Shown: in pieces, positions 35,677 through 44,600 of the stretch | How the letters are laid out: every line of letters starts with the position of its first letter | Numbering within the stretch: position 1 is the first letter of the stretch | DNA from: Leptolyngbya sp. KIOST-1 | GTDB taxonomy: Bacteria; Cyanobacteriota; Cyanobacteriia; Phormidesmidales; Phormidesmidaceae | Length of the DNA stretch: 64,000 nt | Assembly (NCBI RefSeq): GCF_000763385.1 | Contig: NZ_JQFA01000004.1 | Coordinates: 1,178,001 to 1,242,000 of the forward strand | Direction: 5' to 3' | Program-made: the position numbers and the translations under genes | The notes under the pieces: generated by a model | Databases searched by the model: none | Told to the model about the DNA's origin: nothing | The model's input: the letters and a program-made list of their open reading frames with translations, nothing else

Positions 35677-35957
35677 GCTATGGCTGTACAGTCGGCCTAA
35701 AAATGGCTTTTTAAGCCTGAAGTTAGCCTCCAGGGAACCCCTGGCGGAAAGGTCTAAATTGGTCATAGTTAAGTACCGCTTGGGGGATTCAGAAGAGTTT
35801 CCCGGGCGGTTTTTGTTGCCATATTTACTACGTTTTGTATCGTTCGAGCGCTGGGACAGGTGGCCCCAAACCTGCGGTTTCCTGTGGTTTGGGCCAGCGG
35901 TGTAGGGTAAGTCCTGACGACGATCCCAGGGTTGAGCTGTTAATTTTGTGCGGGGCT
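35677..35957. other. Intergenic region before the first V4R gene
   Basis: No gene is supported. It ends in the second copy of the 20-bp motif, suggesting a second promoter inside the cluster. Confidence 0.4.
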
Positions 35958-35977
35958 GGGCACATTACATCTATCAC
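35958..35977 (+). promoter_or_regulatory. Shared 20-bp upstream motif, copy 2
   Basis: GGGCACATTACATCTATCAC, differing from copy 1 (35160-35179) at three positions and lying at almost the same distance from the next start codon. Confidence 0.5.
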
Positions 35978-36007
35978 CGAAAACAGTCTTACAAGGCCTG
36001 TTACACC

Positions 36008-36691
36008 ATGGTTATGACCACAGAAACCGCCCACCGTCTACACCAGAAATTTCCCAAAAAGCATAACCACTATGCCCTGCGAGATTTCTTTCAATTCAAT
36101 GGTGAATACGGCACCATTACCGACTGGAACGACACCCGCAATGTGCTCACCAGCGAAGACTTTATCATTGGCCTGCTTGAAGGGCTGCAGGAGGAAGTCG
36201 GCGATGCCTCTTCAGCAATTATGTACACCGTCGGGCTGGAGTGGGGCAAAATCGACTCGCTGCAGTTTGAAACCTGGTTTGAGCGCGAGTTTTCCATGAG
36301 CCCCCGCCGCGCCAACCTGATGTTTTTGCTCGAAACCTGGTGGTGGCCCTACATCTCCCAAGGCTGGGGCCGTTGGGAAGTCGATATGAGCGATCGCAAG
36401 CAGGGGTTCATGTTTATCAACCTGTTTGACTCCGCCGTGGCCCGCACCCTGGGCGACGTGGGCAAACCCGTCTGCCACCTGTACGCCGGGCTGTTTGCCG
36501 GGTTCTTTACCGAAATGGTCCGCAAGCAGCTGAGCTGTATTGAAATTCAGTGCTACTCCATGGGTGAGACCTACTGCAAGTTTCTGCTGGGGGGGCGCGA
36601 ACGCATCGATGCCGCCGCCTTTTGGATGAACGAAGGGGCCAACGCCCGCGACATTGAGAAGCGGCTGCGGGCTGGGGAAGGTGGCCAATGA
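36008..36691 (+). CDS. V4R-domain protein 1 (slr0144-like)
   Basis: A 227-residue soluble protein. The C-terminal half is a V4R domain with the pattern YAGLFAGFFTEMVRKQLSCIEIQCYSMGETYCKFLLGG, including the paired Cys. The N-terminal part is Trp/Phe-rich (LLETWWWPYISQGWGRWEVDMSD). V4R domains bind small hydrophobic ligands and, in BchJ relatives, tetrapyrroles. It corresponds by domain and neighbours to Synechocystis slr0144, first gene of the operon implicated in PSII assembly. Its TGA overlaps the next ATG by four bases, indicating translational coupling. Either ATG at 36008 or 36014 may be used. Confidence 0.8.
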   Translation: MVMTTETAHRLHQKFPKKHNHYALRDFFQFNGEYGTITDWNDTRNVLTSEDFIIGLLEGLQEEVGDASSAIMYTVGLEWGKIDSLQFETWFEREFSMSPRRANLMFLLETWWWPYISQGWGRWEVDMSDRKQGFMFINLFDSAVARTLGDVGKPVCHLYAGLFAGFFTEMVRKQLSCIEIQCYSMGETYCKFLLGGRERIDAAAFWMNEGANARDIEKRLRAGEGGQ

Positions 36692-36999
36692 GCCCATCTC
36701 CCCTCGATGCCATGACCAACGCCCAGGCGTCTCAACCCTGGCTAAAAGAAACCGTACAGACCTTCTTCCAGGCCGTTGCCTGGGATGGACGAGCGGTCTT
36801 TGCAGCCCCAGGATTGGGGAGCCCCAGCTCGTCAGAGTCGGCCATGACCATGACCGTCACTGATTTCTTCGCCAGCATTGCCTGGGACGGTCAGCCCAAC
36901 ATTGGGGTTCCCATTGCCCCCCTGGAGGCCGTTCCCGCCGCGTCTGCAGACGCTGACCTCGACCTGACGCTGGACGGGTTCTCCGACCTGTTTGGGTAG
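36688..36999 (+). CDS. Small protein with duplicated FF...WDG motif (slr0145 position)
   Basis: A 103-residue acidic protein. Two internal repeats are visible: TVQTFFQAVAWDGRAVF at about 22-38 and TVTDFFASIAWDGQPNI at about 56-72. The C-terminus is DLDLTLDGFSDLFG. It starts on the ATGA overlap with V4R protein 1 and precedes the second phycobilisome-fold gene. By position it corresponds to slr0145, whose function is unknown. The short aromatic repeats look like linear binding motifs for a partner. Confidence 0.7.
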   Translation: MSPSPLDAMTNAQASQPWLKETVQTFFQAVAWDGRAVFAAPGLGSPSSSESAMTMTVTDFFASIAWDGQPNIGVPIAPLEAVPAASADADLDLTLDGFSDLFG

Positions 37000-37097
37000 T
37001 TCCCGCCTCGGCCGGGACTGGTCCCTGGACGTTTCCCTGGGCGTTATAGTCCCTGCTCAACCCTACCGCTTGCCTCGCAAACCCAGAGGATTTTGCC

Positions 37098-37586
37098 ATG
37101 ACCTTTAAGCTCGACACCCTGTTTAACTCGCCCGAAAAGCAATACCTCGATGCCAACGACCTCAGCACTCTGAGTCAGTACGTGAGCTCGATTCCAGATC
37201 GGATGGCGGTCTATCGCACCCTGCGCGACCAGGAGATTGCCATCATGCAGCCCATTGCCGACGCCCTCCAGCAGCAGGCGGGACACCCCGAGCCGCTGGT
37301 CGAGCGCAGCGTGCGCAACGGGCTGATGGTGCTGCGCTACGCCGCTATGGCCATGCTGCTCGACGACGAAGGATTTGTGGAGGAGCGGCTCCAGGGTTGG
37401 CTGCCAGAGATGGTGAAGGCCTACGAAACCCAGGCCGTGGACCAGCAGCTGTTTCAGCTCCTGTTTCAGCAGTTGGGCAAGATTTTTTCACCGGCTCAGC
37501 TCAACCTGCTCAAGCCCAACCTGGAAAAGGCCCAGAGCCTGATGCTCAACACCCGCGAAACCGTCACACTGGCCGGACTGCTCTAG
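37098..37586 (+). CDS. Bilin-less phycobilisome-fold protein 2 (slr0146-like)
   Basis: A 162-residue phycobiliprotein-fold protein. The chromophore segment reads SVRNGLMVLRYAAMAMLLDDE, with Ser for the bilin-binding Cys and Asn for the following Asp, so it should be colourless. It is paralogous to the gene at 35206 (shared LRYxAMAxLLDD). In Synechocystis a similar gene sits between slr0145 and the second V4R gene, the order seen here. It may act as a scaffold or chaperone for tetrapyrrole proteins. Confidence 0.78.
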   Translation: MTFKLDTLFNSPEKQYLDANDLSTLSQYVSSIPDRMAVYRTLRDQEIAIMQPIADALQQQAGHPEPLVERSVRNGLMVLRYAAMAMLLDDEGFVEERLQGWLPEMVKAYETQAVDQQLFQLLFQQLGKIFSPAQLNLLKPNLEKAQSLMLNTRETVTLAGLL

Positions 37587-37670
37587 GGGCTGTGGTTTAG
37601 CGCTTGGGGGTTGCCCCCGTTCCGCTCCGGCGGTTCTGACCACCATTACTCTCCTGTAAGGACGTTACCT

Positions 37671-38333
37671 ATGGTTTCTGTTGCCGATTTACTCACCGAT
37701 GGCCGGCTGCCCGGCAACTATTTTGCCCAGGATCTCTACGTGCGGGGCTCGACCGAACTGGGCTTGCTGGAAAACCGACGCGGCGATCGCCTGCTGGCTA
37801 TTCCTGACCCGCTGCTGCAGGCCATCTACTCTGGCCTGGAAAAGGAGACGGGCCAGGCCTCCCGCCTGGTGCTCTACAACTGTGGCCGCTGGTGGGGCAA
37901 AAACTTCTATGCCCGCTTCTGTGAGGAGCTGGCGGACTACTACAAACAACCCATGGCCAGCCTGTCGATGGCCGAATTTCTGCAGTCCCTACAGCAGTGT
38001 TGGAAAACCCACGGCTGGGGCCAAATTCACCTGGATGTCACCTACCGCGATCGCGGCTTTCTAGGCGTTGAAATCTGGCATTCCCCCTTTACCGCTGCAG
38101 CCCCCCAGAGCCAAAAACCCTCGGGCGATCTGGAGCGCGGCATTCTAGAAATTTTCTTTACCCAGCTGACTGGGCGCGAACTGCGCTGTGTCCAAACCAG
38201 CTGCACCGCCAAGGGCGATGACTGCAATCGCTTTATTTTGGGCCTCGACAAGCGCCTGAGCTCGGTGGAGGGGATGGTTGCCAACGGTCAGGCTCACCAG
38301 GCGATTATGCAAACCCTCATGCAGCAGGGGTAG
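37671..38333 (+). CDS. V4R-domain protein 2 (slr0147-like)
   Basis: A 220-residue protein with the V4R domain at the C-terminus (GILEIFFTQLTGRELRCVQTSCTAKGDDCNRFILGL) and a Trp/Tyr-rich N-terminal half (VLYNCGRWWGKNFYARFCEEL). It is paralogous to the gene at 36008. TAAGGA lies 8 nt before the ATG at 37671. It is followed after only 7 bp by the kinase gene. The position matches slr0147 in the PSII assembly operon. A tetrapyrrole or other hydrophobic ligand is plausible but not shown. Confidence 0.8.
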   Translation: MVSVADLLTDGRLPGNYFAQDLYVRGSTELGLLENRRGDRLLAIPDPLLQAIYSGLEKETGQASRLVLYNCGRWWGKNFYARFCEELADYYKQPMASLSMAEFLQSLQQCWKTHGWGQIHLDVTYRDRGFLGVEIWHSPFTAAAPQSQKPSGDLERGILEIFFTQLTGRELRCVQTSCTAKGDDCNRFILGLDKRLSSVEGMVANGQAHQAIMQTLMQQG

Positions 38334-38340
38334 GCATACC

Positions 38341-40134
38341 GTGGCCCCCACCCGCCAAATCCGGCGATCGCAATACCGAATCCTGGGGCTGGTTGGCCAC
38401 GGTCAGTTTGGTCGCGTCTACTGCGCCATCCACCGCACCACCGGCGACCTGGTAGCCATCAAAGACCTGCACAAAGACCGCTTTCCGACCCACAAATTTT
38501 TGCGGGAGCTGCGGTTTTTGATCAGCCTGGAGCATCCCAGCATTGTCACTTGCCACGCGCTGGAGCATTCCGCCAGTGGACGGCAGCTAATCCTCGACTA
38601 CTGCGAGGGGGGGACCCTGCGATCGCTGTTAGAAAGCGATACCGTACTCACCCTGCAGGAGGTACTGGGGTTTACCCTCGATATTCTGGCCGCCCTGGAG
38701 TGCGCCCATCGCCAGGGCATCGTCCACTGCGACATCAAGCCAGAAAATATTCTCATGGAGCTGACTCCCGGCGGTTGGGTCGCCCGGGTATCTGACCTGG
38801 GCATTGCCCGTCTCAGTCAGGAGGCCACCCAGACCGACATGGGCCAAACGGGCTCGCCCGCCTACATGGCCCCGGAGCGGTTTTACAACCAGCACCCCCC
38901 CGCCGCCGACCTCTACGCGGTGGGCATTATTTTGTACGAGCTGCTGCTGGGGCAGCGCCCGTTTTCGGGCACTCCCATGGAACTCATGGTGGCCCACCTG
39001 AACCGCCCGCCGGTAGTCCCGGCCCAGGTGCCCAAGCCGCTGGTCCCGGTGCTGCGCAAGACGCTGGAAAAGCTGCTTCCCAGGCGCTACACCACCGCCC
39101 GCGACCTCCGCGCCGACCTGATGGCAGTGTACGACACCTATCAAAGCCAGGGCCTGCTGCACCAGCCCGCCTGCCCCAAAACTATCCCCAACCTCGACCT
39201 GGCCCCCGACCTACCCTCTGTGCCGCTGCCCCACCCCACCGCGGTGATGGGGCTGGTACCCCTGGCTCACCAGGGACACCTGGTGGTGACCTGTAGCCAG
39301 CAGCAGGTCTGGTTTTACCACTGGGCTCGAACAGGCATGTCGGCCCCCGAAGTCAGCCAGGGATTTAACCTGGCCGCGCCGGTAAAAGCGTTCTTGCCCA
39401 CGCCCCAGGGCGGGGTTTTGGTGACGACGGAGTCACTGCACCTGCTGTCGATGACCCACGGACTGGGCTGTATTGCCCACAGCATTCAGTCGGATGGGGT
39501 GGCGGTGGCCCCCAGCGGTCGATGGTTTGCCACCGTCGGGCAAACCCCGGCAGGGATGAACGTTTCGGTGCGCCAGCTCACCATGCCGCAGCAGGGGGTC
39601 AAAATCTCAGCGCCCAGGACGGTCACCTTGCCCACCCAACCGGAGGACCAGCTGGTGACGCTAATCGCCCTGGACAACGGCCATATTGCCCTGGTTCTGC
39701 GTCGGGGCAGTCGAACCCTGTTCTATGGCATTACCCGTCGGGGCACCTATCTGGGCTCCATGGCTGCCTCGGTGCCGCTGTATAACCTGGTGGTCACCAG
39801 CCATCCCTACCGCTACCTGGCCCTGGAGGACAACTGTCCGAACGCGGTGCTGGTCGTTGACCTGATGCCGTTTAGAATCTTGCGCTACCGGGTTGATATT
39901 GAACCCCACTGGCTGTTTGAAACGGCGGTCGGCTACGGCCTGCTCAGCCAAATGGGCGAATTTTCGCTGCTCAACGACGAGGGCCGGGTGATCAACCGCA
40001 TGGCCGGGCTGCCGCGACCAGCGACCGTGGTGCAGCGAGGTCCGACCGAATATCTGTGGAGTACCAATGAGGGCGATCGCAGCCGCATTTACACCGTGGG
40101 CCTCGGTGACCTCGCCCCAGATATTCTGCTCTAG
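38341..40134 (+). CDS. spkG: SpkG-like Ser/Thr protein kinase with C-terminal sensor-like domain
   Basis: A 597-residue protein starting at a GTG 7 bp after the V4R gene, with GGGGTAGG upstream. The N-terminal Hanks-type kinase has the Gly loop GHGQFGRV (19-26), Lys41, HCD at 129-131 in place of HRD, DLG at 152-154 in place of DFG, and APE at 177-179. The catalytic Asp and Lys remain, so activity is likely. Residues about 300-597 form a beta-rich region resembling propeller blades. In Synechocystis the slr0144-slr0152 operon ends with spkG. Here spkG follows the second V4R gene directly. Confidence 0.75.
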   Translation: MAPTRQIRRSQYRILGLVGHGQFGRVYCAIHRTTGDLVAIKDLHKDRFPTHKFLRELRFLISLEHPSIVTCHALEHSASGRQLILDYCEGGTLRSLLESDTVLTLQEVLGFTLDILAALECAHRQGIVHCDIKPENILMELTPGGWVARVSDLGIARLSQEATQTDMGQTGSPAYMAPERFYNQHPPAADLYAVGIILYELLLGQRPFSGTPMELMVAHLNRPPVVPAQVPKPLVPVLRKTLEKLLPRRYTTARDLRADLMAVYDTYQSQGLLHQPACPKTIPNLDLAPDLPSVPLPHPTAVMGLVPLAHQGHLVVTCSQQQVWFYHWARTGMSAPEVSQGFNLAAPVKAFLPTPQGGVLVTTESLHLLSMTHGLGCIAHSIQSDGVAVAPSGRWFATVGQTPAGMNVSVRQLTMPQQGVKISAPRTVTLPTQPEDQLVTLIALDNGHIALVLRRGSRTLFYGITRRGTYLGSMAASVPLYNLVVTSHPYRYLALEDNCPNAVLVVDLMPFRILRYRVDIEPHWLFETAVGYGLLSQMGEFSLLNDEGRVINRMAGLPRPATVVQRGPTEYLWSTNEGDRSRIYTVGLGDLAPDILL

Positions 40135-40195
40135 TCAACGAAAGTTAAGCCCTTTAAAGGGAAACTAGAGGCCGGTTGTTTCGAGAAGTGAAGCC

Positions 40196-40585
40196 ATGCT
40201 GGAGTTTATGACCCTGCCCAATAACGTGCTGCCTCCGGTAGCTCCCTACTCCCACGCGGTCAGGGCAGGGGATTTTTTGTTTGTGACCGGGCAGCTGGCG
40301 GAGGACCCGACTACTGGCGAGGTGATCAAGGGCCCGATTGAAGACCAGACCCGCCAGGTGATGAACAACCTGGCCCTGGTGCTCAACCACGCGGGTACGG
40401 GCTTCAACCGGGTAGTAATGGCGCGCGTTTTTGTCACCGACTTTCGCCACTACGAAACGGTCAACGCCATCTACCAGTCCTACTTTGGCAATGCGCCCCA
40501 GCCCAGCCGCACCACCGTGGGGGTCACCGCCCTGGCGGGCTATGGCGATGTAGAGATCGACTTGATCGTCTACTGCGGCGAGTAG
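40196..40585 (+). CDS. RidA family enamine/imine deaminase
   Basis: A 129-residue trimeric YjgF/YER057c/UK114 protein that hydrolyses reactive 2-aminoacrylate-type enamines released by PLP enzymes. The conserved Arg is in PQPSRTTVGVTAL and the Glu in VEIDLIVYCGE. The signatures PYSHAVRAGDFLFVTGQLAEDP and FVTDFRHYETVNAIYQSYF are typical. The ATG at 40196 has a purine-rich GAGAAG about 10 nt upstream. Confidence 0.9.
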   Translation: MLEFMTLPNNVLPPVAPYSHAVRAGDFLFVTGQLAEDPTTGEVIKGPIEDQTRQVMNNLALVLNHAGTGFNRVVMARVFVTDFRHYETVNAIYQSYFGNAPQPSRTTVGVTALAGYGDVEIDLIVYCGE

Positions 40586-40613
40586 ACCTTCGGTAGGGGT
40601 GAGCCCCTGAAGC

Positions 40614-41570
40614 TCACCCCTGCTCAAAGCGCCCCAGCCGCCGCCGGGTGCCAAACAGGTGGGCATAGACGTAGGAAAACTCGCAGCCCGCAAAGAAAAT
40701 CTGGCAGGCCAGAAAAATCCACAGCATAAGAATCATCACGCTGCCGATTACGCCGTAGGAGACAAAGCGACTGCCCAGGCTGATCACGCTGTTGCTGACC
40801 AGCCACTGTAGACCCGCCAGCAGCAGGGTGGTAAGCAGGGCCCCGGGCCAAATGTCCCGCCAGGATAGTTTGATGGTGGGCAGAATGCGGAACAGACCCG
40901 CGATCGCAAACCCCAGCGCCAAAAACGACCAGCTTGCCTGCAGGCCCTGGGAGAGCCAAGCTTCGTCAATGTTCAGGAAAGCGAAGGTCTCCTGAAACGT
41001 GCTGATCAGCGTCAGAATGACCCCGATGACGATGGTTGACACCAGGGAGGCCAGCAGCAGCAGGGCTGTAGCCAGCACCAGCAAAAACGCTGACAGCTTG
41101 TTGAGAATGAAGAAGGTCGCCATCTTCACAGGCGATCCGGCTTCGCTGACCCGACTGGGGGACTCCCAAATTTTGTTGACCGATCGCTTCAGCATGCCAA
41201 AGATGGTGCTGGCGGCAAACATCAGCAGGCCAAAGCCAATCAGCCCTGCCCCAACGCTGTTTTCGTTGAGAGAAATGATGGTGTCTCGAATCAGCTCGTG
41301 CACTTCGGGGGGCAGGGAGCGCCCAATCACGTCCTGAATGGCCTCAAAGACATCGGTGTTGGGGCCGACCAGCGCCCCGATAATGCTCAGCACCACCAAC
41401 AGCAGCGGAAACAGCGAGAACAGGGCGTAGTAGGACAGCGCCGCCGCCATACCGGGGACGTTGTCGCGATCCCACTTGAGCCAGGTTTGAATCAGCAGCT
41501 GGGCGGGCCGGGAGGGGAGCACCTGGGTGCGTAGATAGGGAAGGAAGCTCGATCGCACGTATTGCTTCAT
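40614..41570 (-). CDS. YihY/virulence factor BrkB family membrane protein
   Basis: A 318-residue protein with about six membrane helices, once misnamed RNase BN. The family signatures are WDRDNVPGMAAALSYYALFSLFPLLLVVLSIIGALVG, FGMLKRSVNKIWESP and a helix near the end WIFLACQIFFAGCEFSYVYAHLFG. Function is unproven, with transport or envelope roles proposed. It converges on the RidA gene with 28 bp between. Confidence 0.88.
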   Translation of the reverse strand: MKQYVRSSFLPYLRTQVLPSRPAQLLIQTWLKWDRDNVPGMAAALSYYALFSLFPLLLVVLSIIGALVGPNTDVFEAIQDVIGRSLPPEVHELIRDTIISLNENSVGAGLIGFGLLMFAASTIFGMLKRSVNKIWESPSRVSEAGSPVKMATFFILNKLSAFLLVLATALLLLASLVSTIVIGVILTLISTFQETFAFLNIDEAWLSQGLQASWSFLALGFAIAGLFRILPTIKLSWRDIWPGALLTTLLLAGLQWLVSNSVISLGSRFVSYGVIGSVMILMLWIFLACQIFFAGCEFSYVYAHLFGTRRRLGRFEQG

Positions 41571-41631
41571 GGGTGGGTGCAGAGAAACCGAAGCTATTAT
41601 CCCCCAGCCCTAGAGCCGTGCAGCGGTGCCG

Positions 41632-44600
41632 CTAACATTCTTTCGTTCGCGGCTGTACCAGGGTGGCGATCGTGCTCACTAGCAGGTCGGGTTCGATAGG
41701 TTTGGCCAGGTGCAGCTGAAAGCCAGCGGCCAGGGCCTGCTGCTGATTGATGTCGCCGGCGTAGGCGGTGAGGGCGATGGCTGGAATATTGCCCCCCTGG
41801 TCGTGCAGCCGATGGCGGATCTGCTGGATCAGCTCGTAGCCATCCATGTCGGGCATGCCGATGTCGCACAGCAGCAGGTCGGGCACCGACTGGTTCAGCA
41901 GGCTGAGGGCCTGGAGGGCAGAGGTCGCGGTGGCCACTTCCGCTCCCGCCTGGGTGAGAATAAAGGTGGCCAGATCCCGCATGTCGGCCTCGTCATCGAC
42001 CACCAGAACCCGCAGTCCAGCCAGGTCGGTGGCGTTGTCTAGGGGCTCGGCGGCGGCGGGCTGAGCCCGTTTGTCCAGGTTGAGGGGCAGCTGCACGGTG
42101 AAGGTCGCGCCCAGGTTGGGGCCGGGGCTGTTGGCGGCCACCAGCCCGCCGTGCAGTTCGGCGATCTGCCGCACGATCGCCAGGCCCAGGCCCAGGCCGC
42201 CAAACTGACGGGTGGTGGTGCCGTCTTCCTGCCGGAAGTAGTCGAATACGTGGGGCAAAAAGTCGGGATGGATGCCCTTGCCGGTGTCGCTGACCTGGAT
42301 TTGGGCGGAGGTCTCCACCTGCTCCAGGGTGATGGTCACCTGTCCCCCCGCCGGGGTGAACTTAACCGCATTGGAGAGCAGGTTCCAAATCACCTGCTGG
42401 AGTCGGTTGGTGTCGCCCAGGACCTGACCCGCGATCGCATTTAGATGAGTTTCGAGCTGAATGCGCTTGGCCTCCGCCGCCAGGCGCACGGTGTCGATCG
42501 CCGCCTCAACGGTGCTGGCCAGATTCACCGGGCCCACCGTCAGGGTCAGCTTGCCCTGCAAAATGCGGGAGACGTCGAGCAGGTCTTCGATTAGTTGGGT
42601 CTGGAGTTTGGCGTTGCGCTCGATGGTTTCCAGGGCCTGGTCGGTTTTGGCGGCATCCAGGGGGCGGCTGCGCAGGAGTCGGGCCCAGCCCAGAATGGGA
42701 TTCAGCGGCGATCGCAATTCGTGGGACAGCACCGCCAGGAACTCGTCTTTGATCCGGTTGGCGGCCTCTGCCTGGGCGCGATCGCGCTGGGCGGCCCCGT
42801 AGAGCTGGGCATTTTCAATCGCCAGGGAAGCCCGGTGGGCCAACTCTTCGGCCAGCTGCAAATCGGTGTCCCTGTAGCGGCGGCCCGACTCGGCCGAGAT
42901 GAACGAAATCACGCCAATCACCCGGTCCTGGCTGCGCAGGGGCACCGTCATGGCGGAACTAAAGCCCACCTGCCGCAAAATCTCCAGGTGCTCAGGGTCT
43001 TTAGCGGCATGGACCAGCAGGTCATCGGGAATGTCAGGAATCAGCTCGGGTTGCCCGGTACGCAGGGTGAGGGCGGCACCGCGCTCCTCATTGGGGTCGA
43101 GGGGATACTGATCGCGAATTTGGTAGGCCCACTCCAGTTTGGCCGGGTCGATGTGGGCTACGGCAATCTGGTCGATGGTGCCATCCTCTTCCACCATGTG
43201 GACGGTACACCAGTCGGCCAGTTCTGGTACGGTGAGCCGGGCCACCTGCTCCAGGGTGGTCTGGTAGTCAAGGGACGATGCCAGCACAGCGCTCGCCTCC
43301 GACAGATACTGCTGGGCGCGCTCCAGCTTAACCCGCTCGGTGACATCAACTATGTAGGCCAGCAGCCGTTCCACCCGCTGGTGGTCGTCCACCGTGGGCA
43401 GGTAGTAGACGTTGTAGTAGCCGGGGCGGCGATCGCCATGGCCAGGGGCATTGATCGCCAGGTTGGGGGAGATAAAGGGTTTTCCCGTAGCGTAGATCTG
43501 ACGAATCACCTCAACGATGTCGGGATCGGTTTGACCAAACAGCTCGGCTACAGACCTACCCAGATGTTGGTCGCGCGGTAGCCCATTGATCTCCGCCAGG
43601 GCTTCGTTGATGGCGACAAAACGCTGCTCCCCATCCAGCAGCGCCAGGCCAATGGGGGAGGTGTCAACGATGGTGGCCAACTGCCGTTGGGCAGCTTCGG
43701 CCTGGGCGCGGGCCAGGCGTTCGCGCTCGAGCAGCTGTTCGCGCTCCTGCTCGGCGAGCTTGCGATCGGTAATGTCGATCAAAGCGCCGATAGATTGCTT
43801 GGGGTGGCCCTGCACATCGTAGGAAAACTGCCCCCTGTCCTCAACCCAGTGCAGGGAGCCGTCGGGCCACAGCAGTCGATACTCGTGGTGGTAGTCGGTG
43901 CGCTCTTGCATCGCCTGCCGCATTTTTGCCTTGACGGTGGACAGGTCATCGGGATGAACACGGCTACCCCACATCTGGCTGCTGGGTTCACATTCGTCGG
44001 GCTGATAGCCCAGGATGGTGTAGTGCCCCGCCGACCAGCGGACATTATCGGTCTGAACATCCCATTCCCAGGTGCCCATGCGGCCAATATTGAGAGCGAG
44101 CTGGAGGCGGGCTTCGCTCTCGCGCAGTTCGGCCTCGGCGCGCGATCGCTCCACAGCCAGCCAGGTCTTTTCGGCAATGCGCTCCATCAGGGCGACATCG
44201 TCTGCCGTCCAGGCCCGGGGGGTGGCCTGGTGGAGCACCAACATAGCCACAAACCGCCCCCGCTTGACCAGGGGGACGCAGAGCAGCGAGCGGATCGCCA
44301 GGGCGGCAAAGGCCCTGGCCCCAGCGTTAAGGATGCGAGGGTCGCCCTCTAGATCGTCGACCACGATGGTTTTGCCCTGCTTTAGCTCGGCCAGTAGATC
44401 GGCTCCAAAGGACTTTAATTGGTGAGTACCGACAACGCTGCTGACGCCATCGCAGTAGTCGCGATCGATGATCGCGTGCTCCTGGGCCGCATCGATTTCG
44501 CCGTAGGCGCAGCGCGAGGCGTCGAAGTGCTGACCGGTGGCGCTAACCACCTGCCAGATAATCTCTTCCGAGTCTTGCAGGGTGCGGGCGGCGTCATTCA

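Noticed and set aside
35999-36020. TTACA...GTTAT resembling an HLR1 site for the RpaB regulator
   Set aside because: It overlaps the start codon of the first V4R gene and only one half-site matches.
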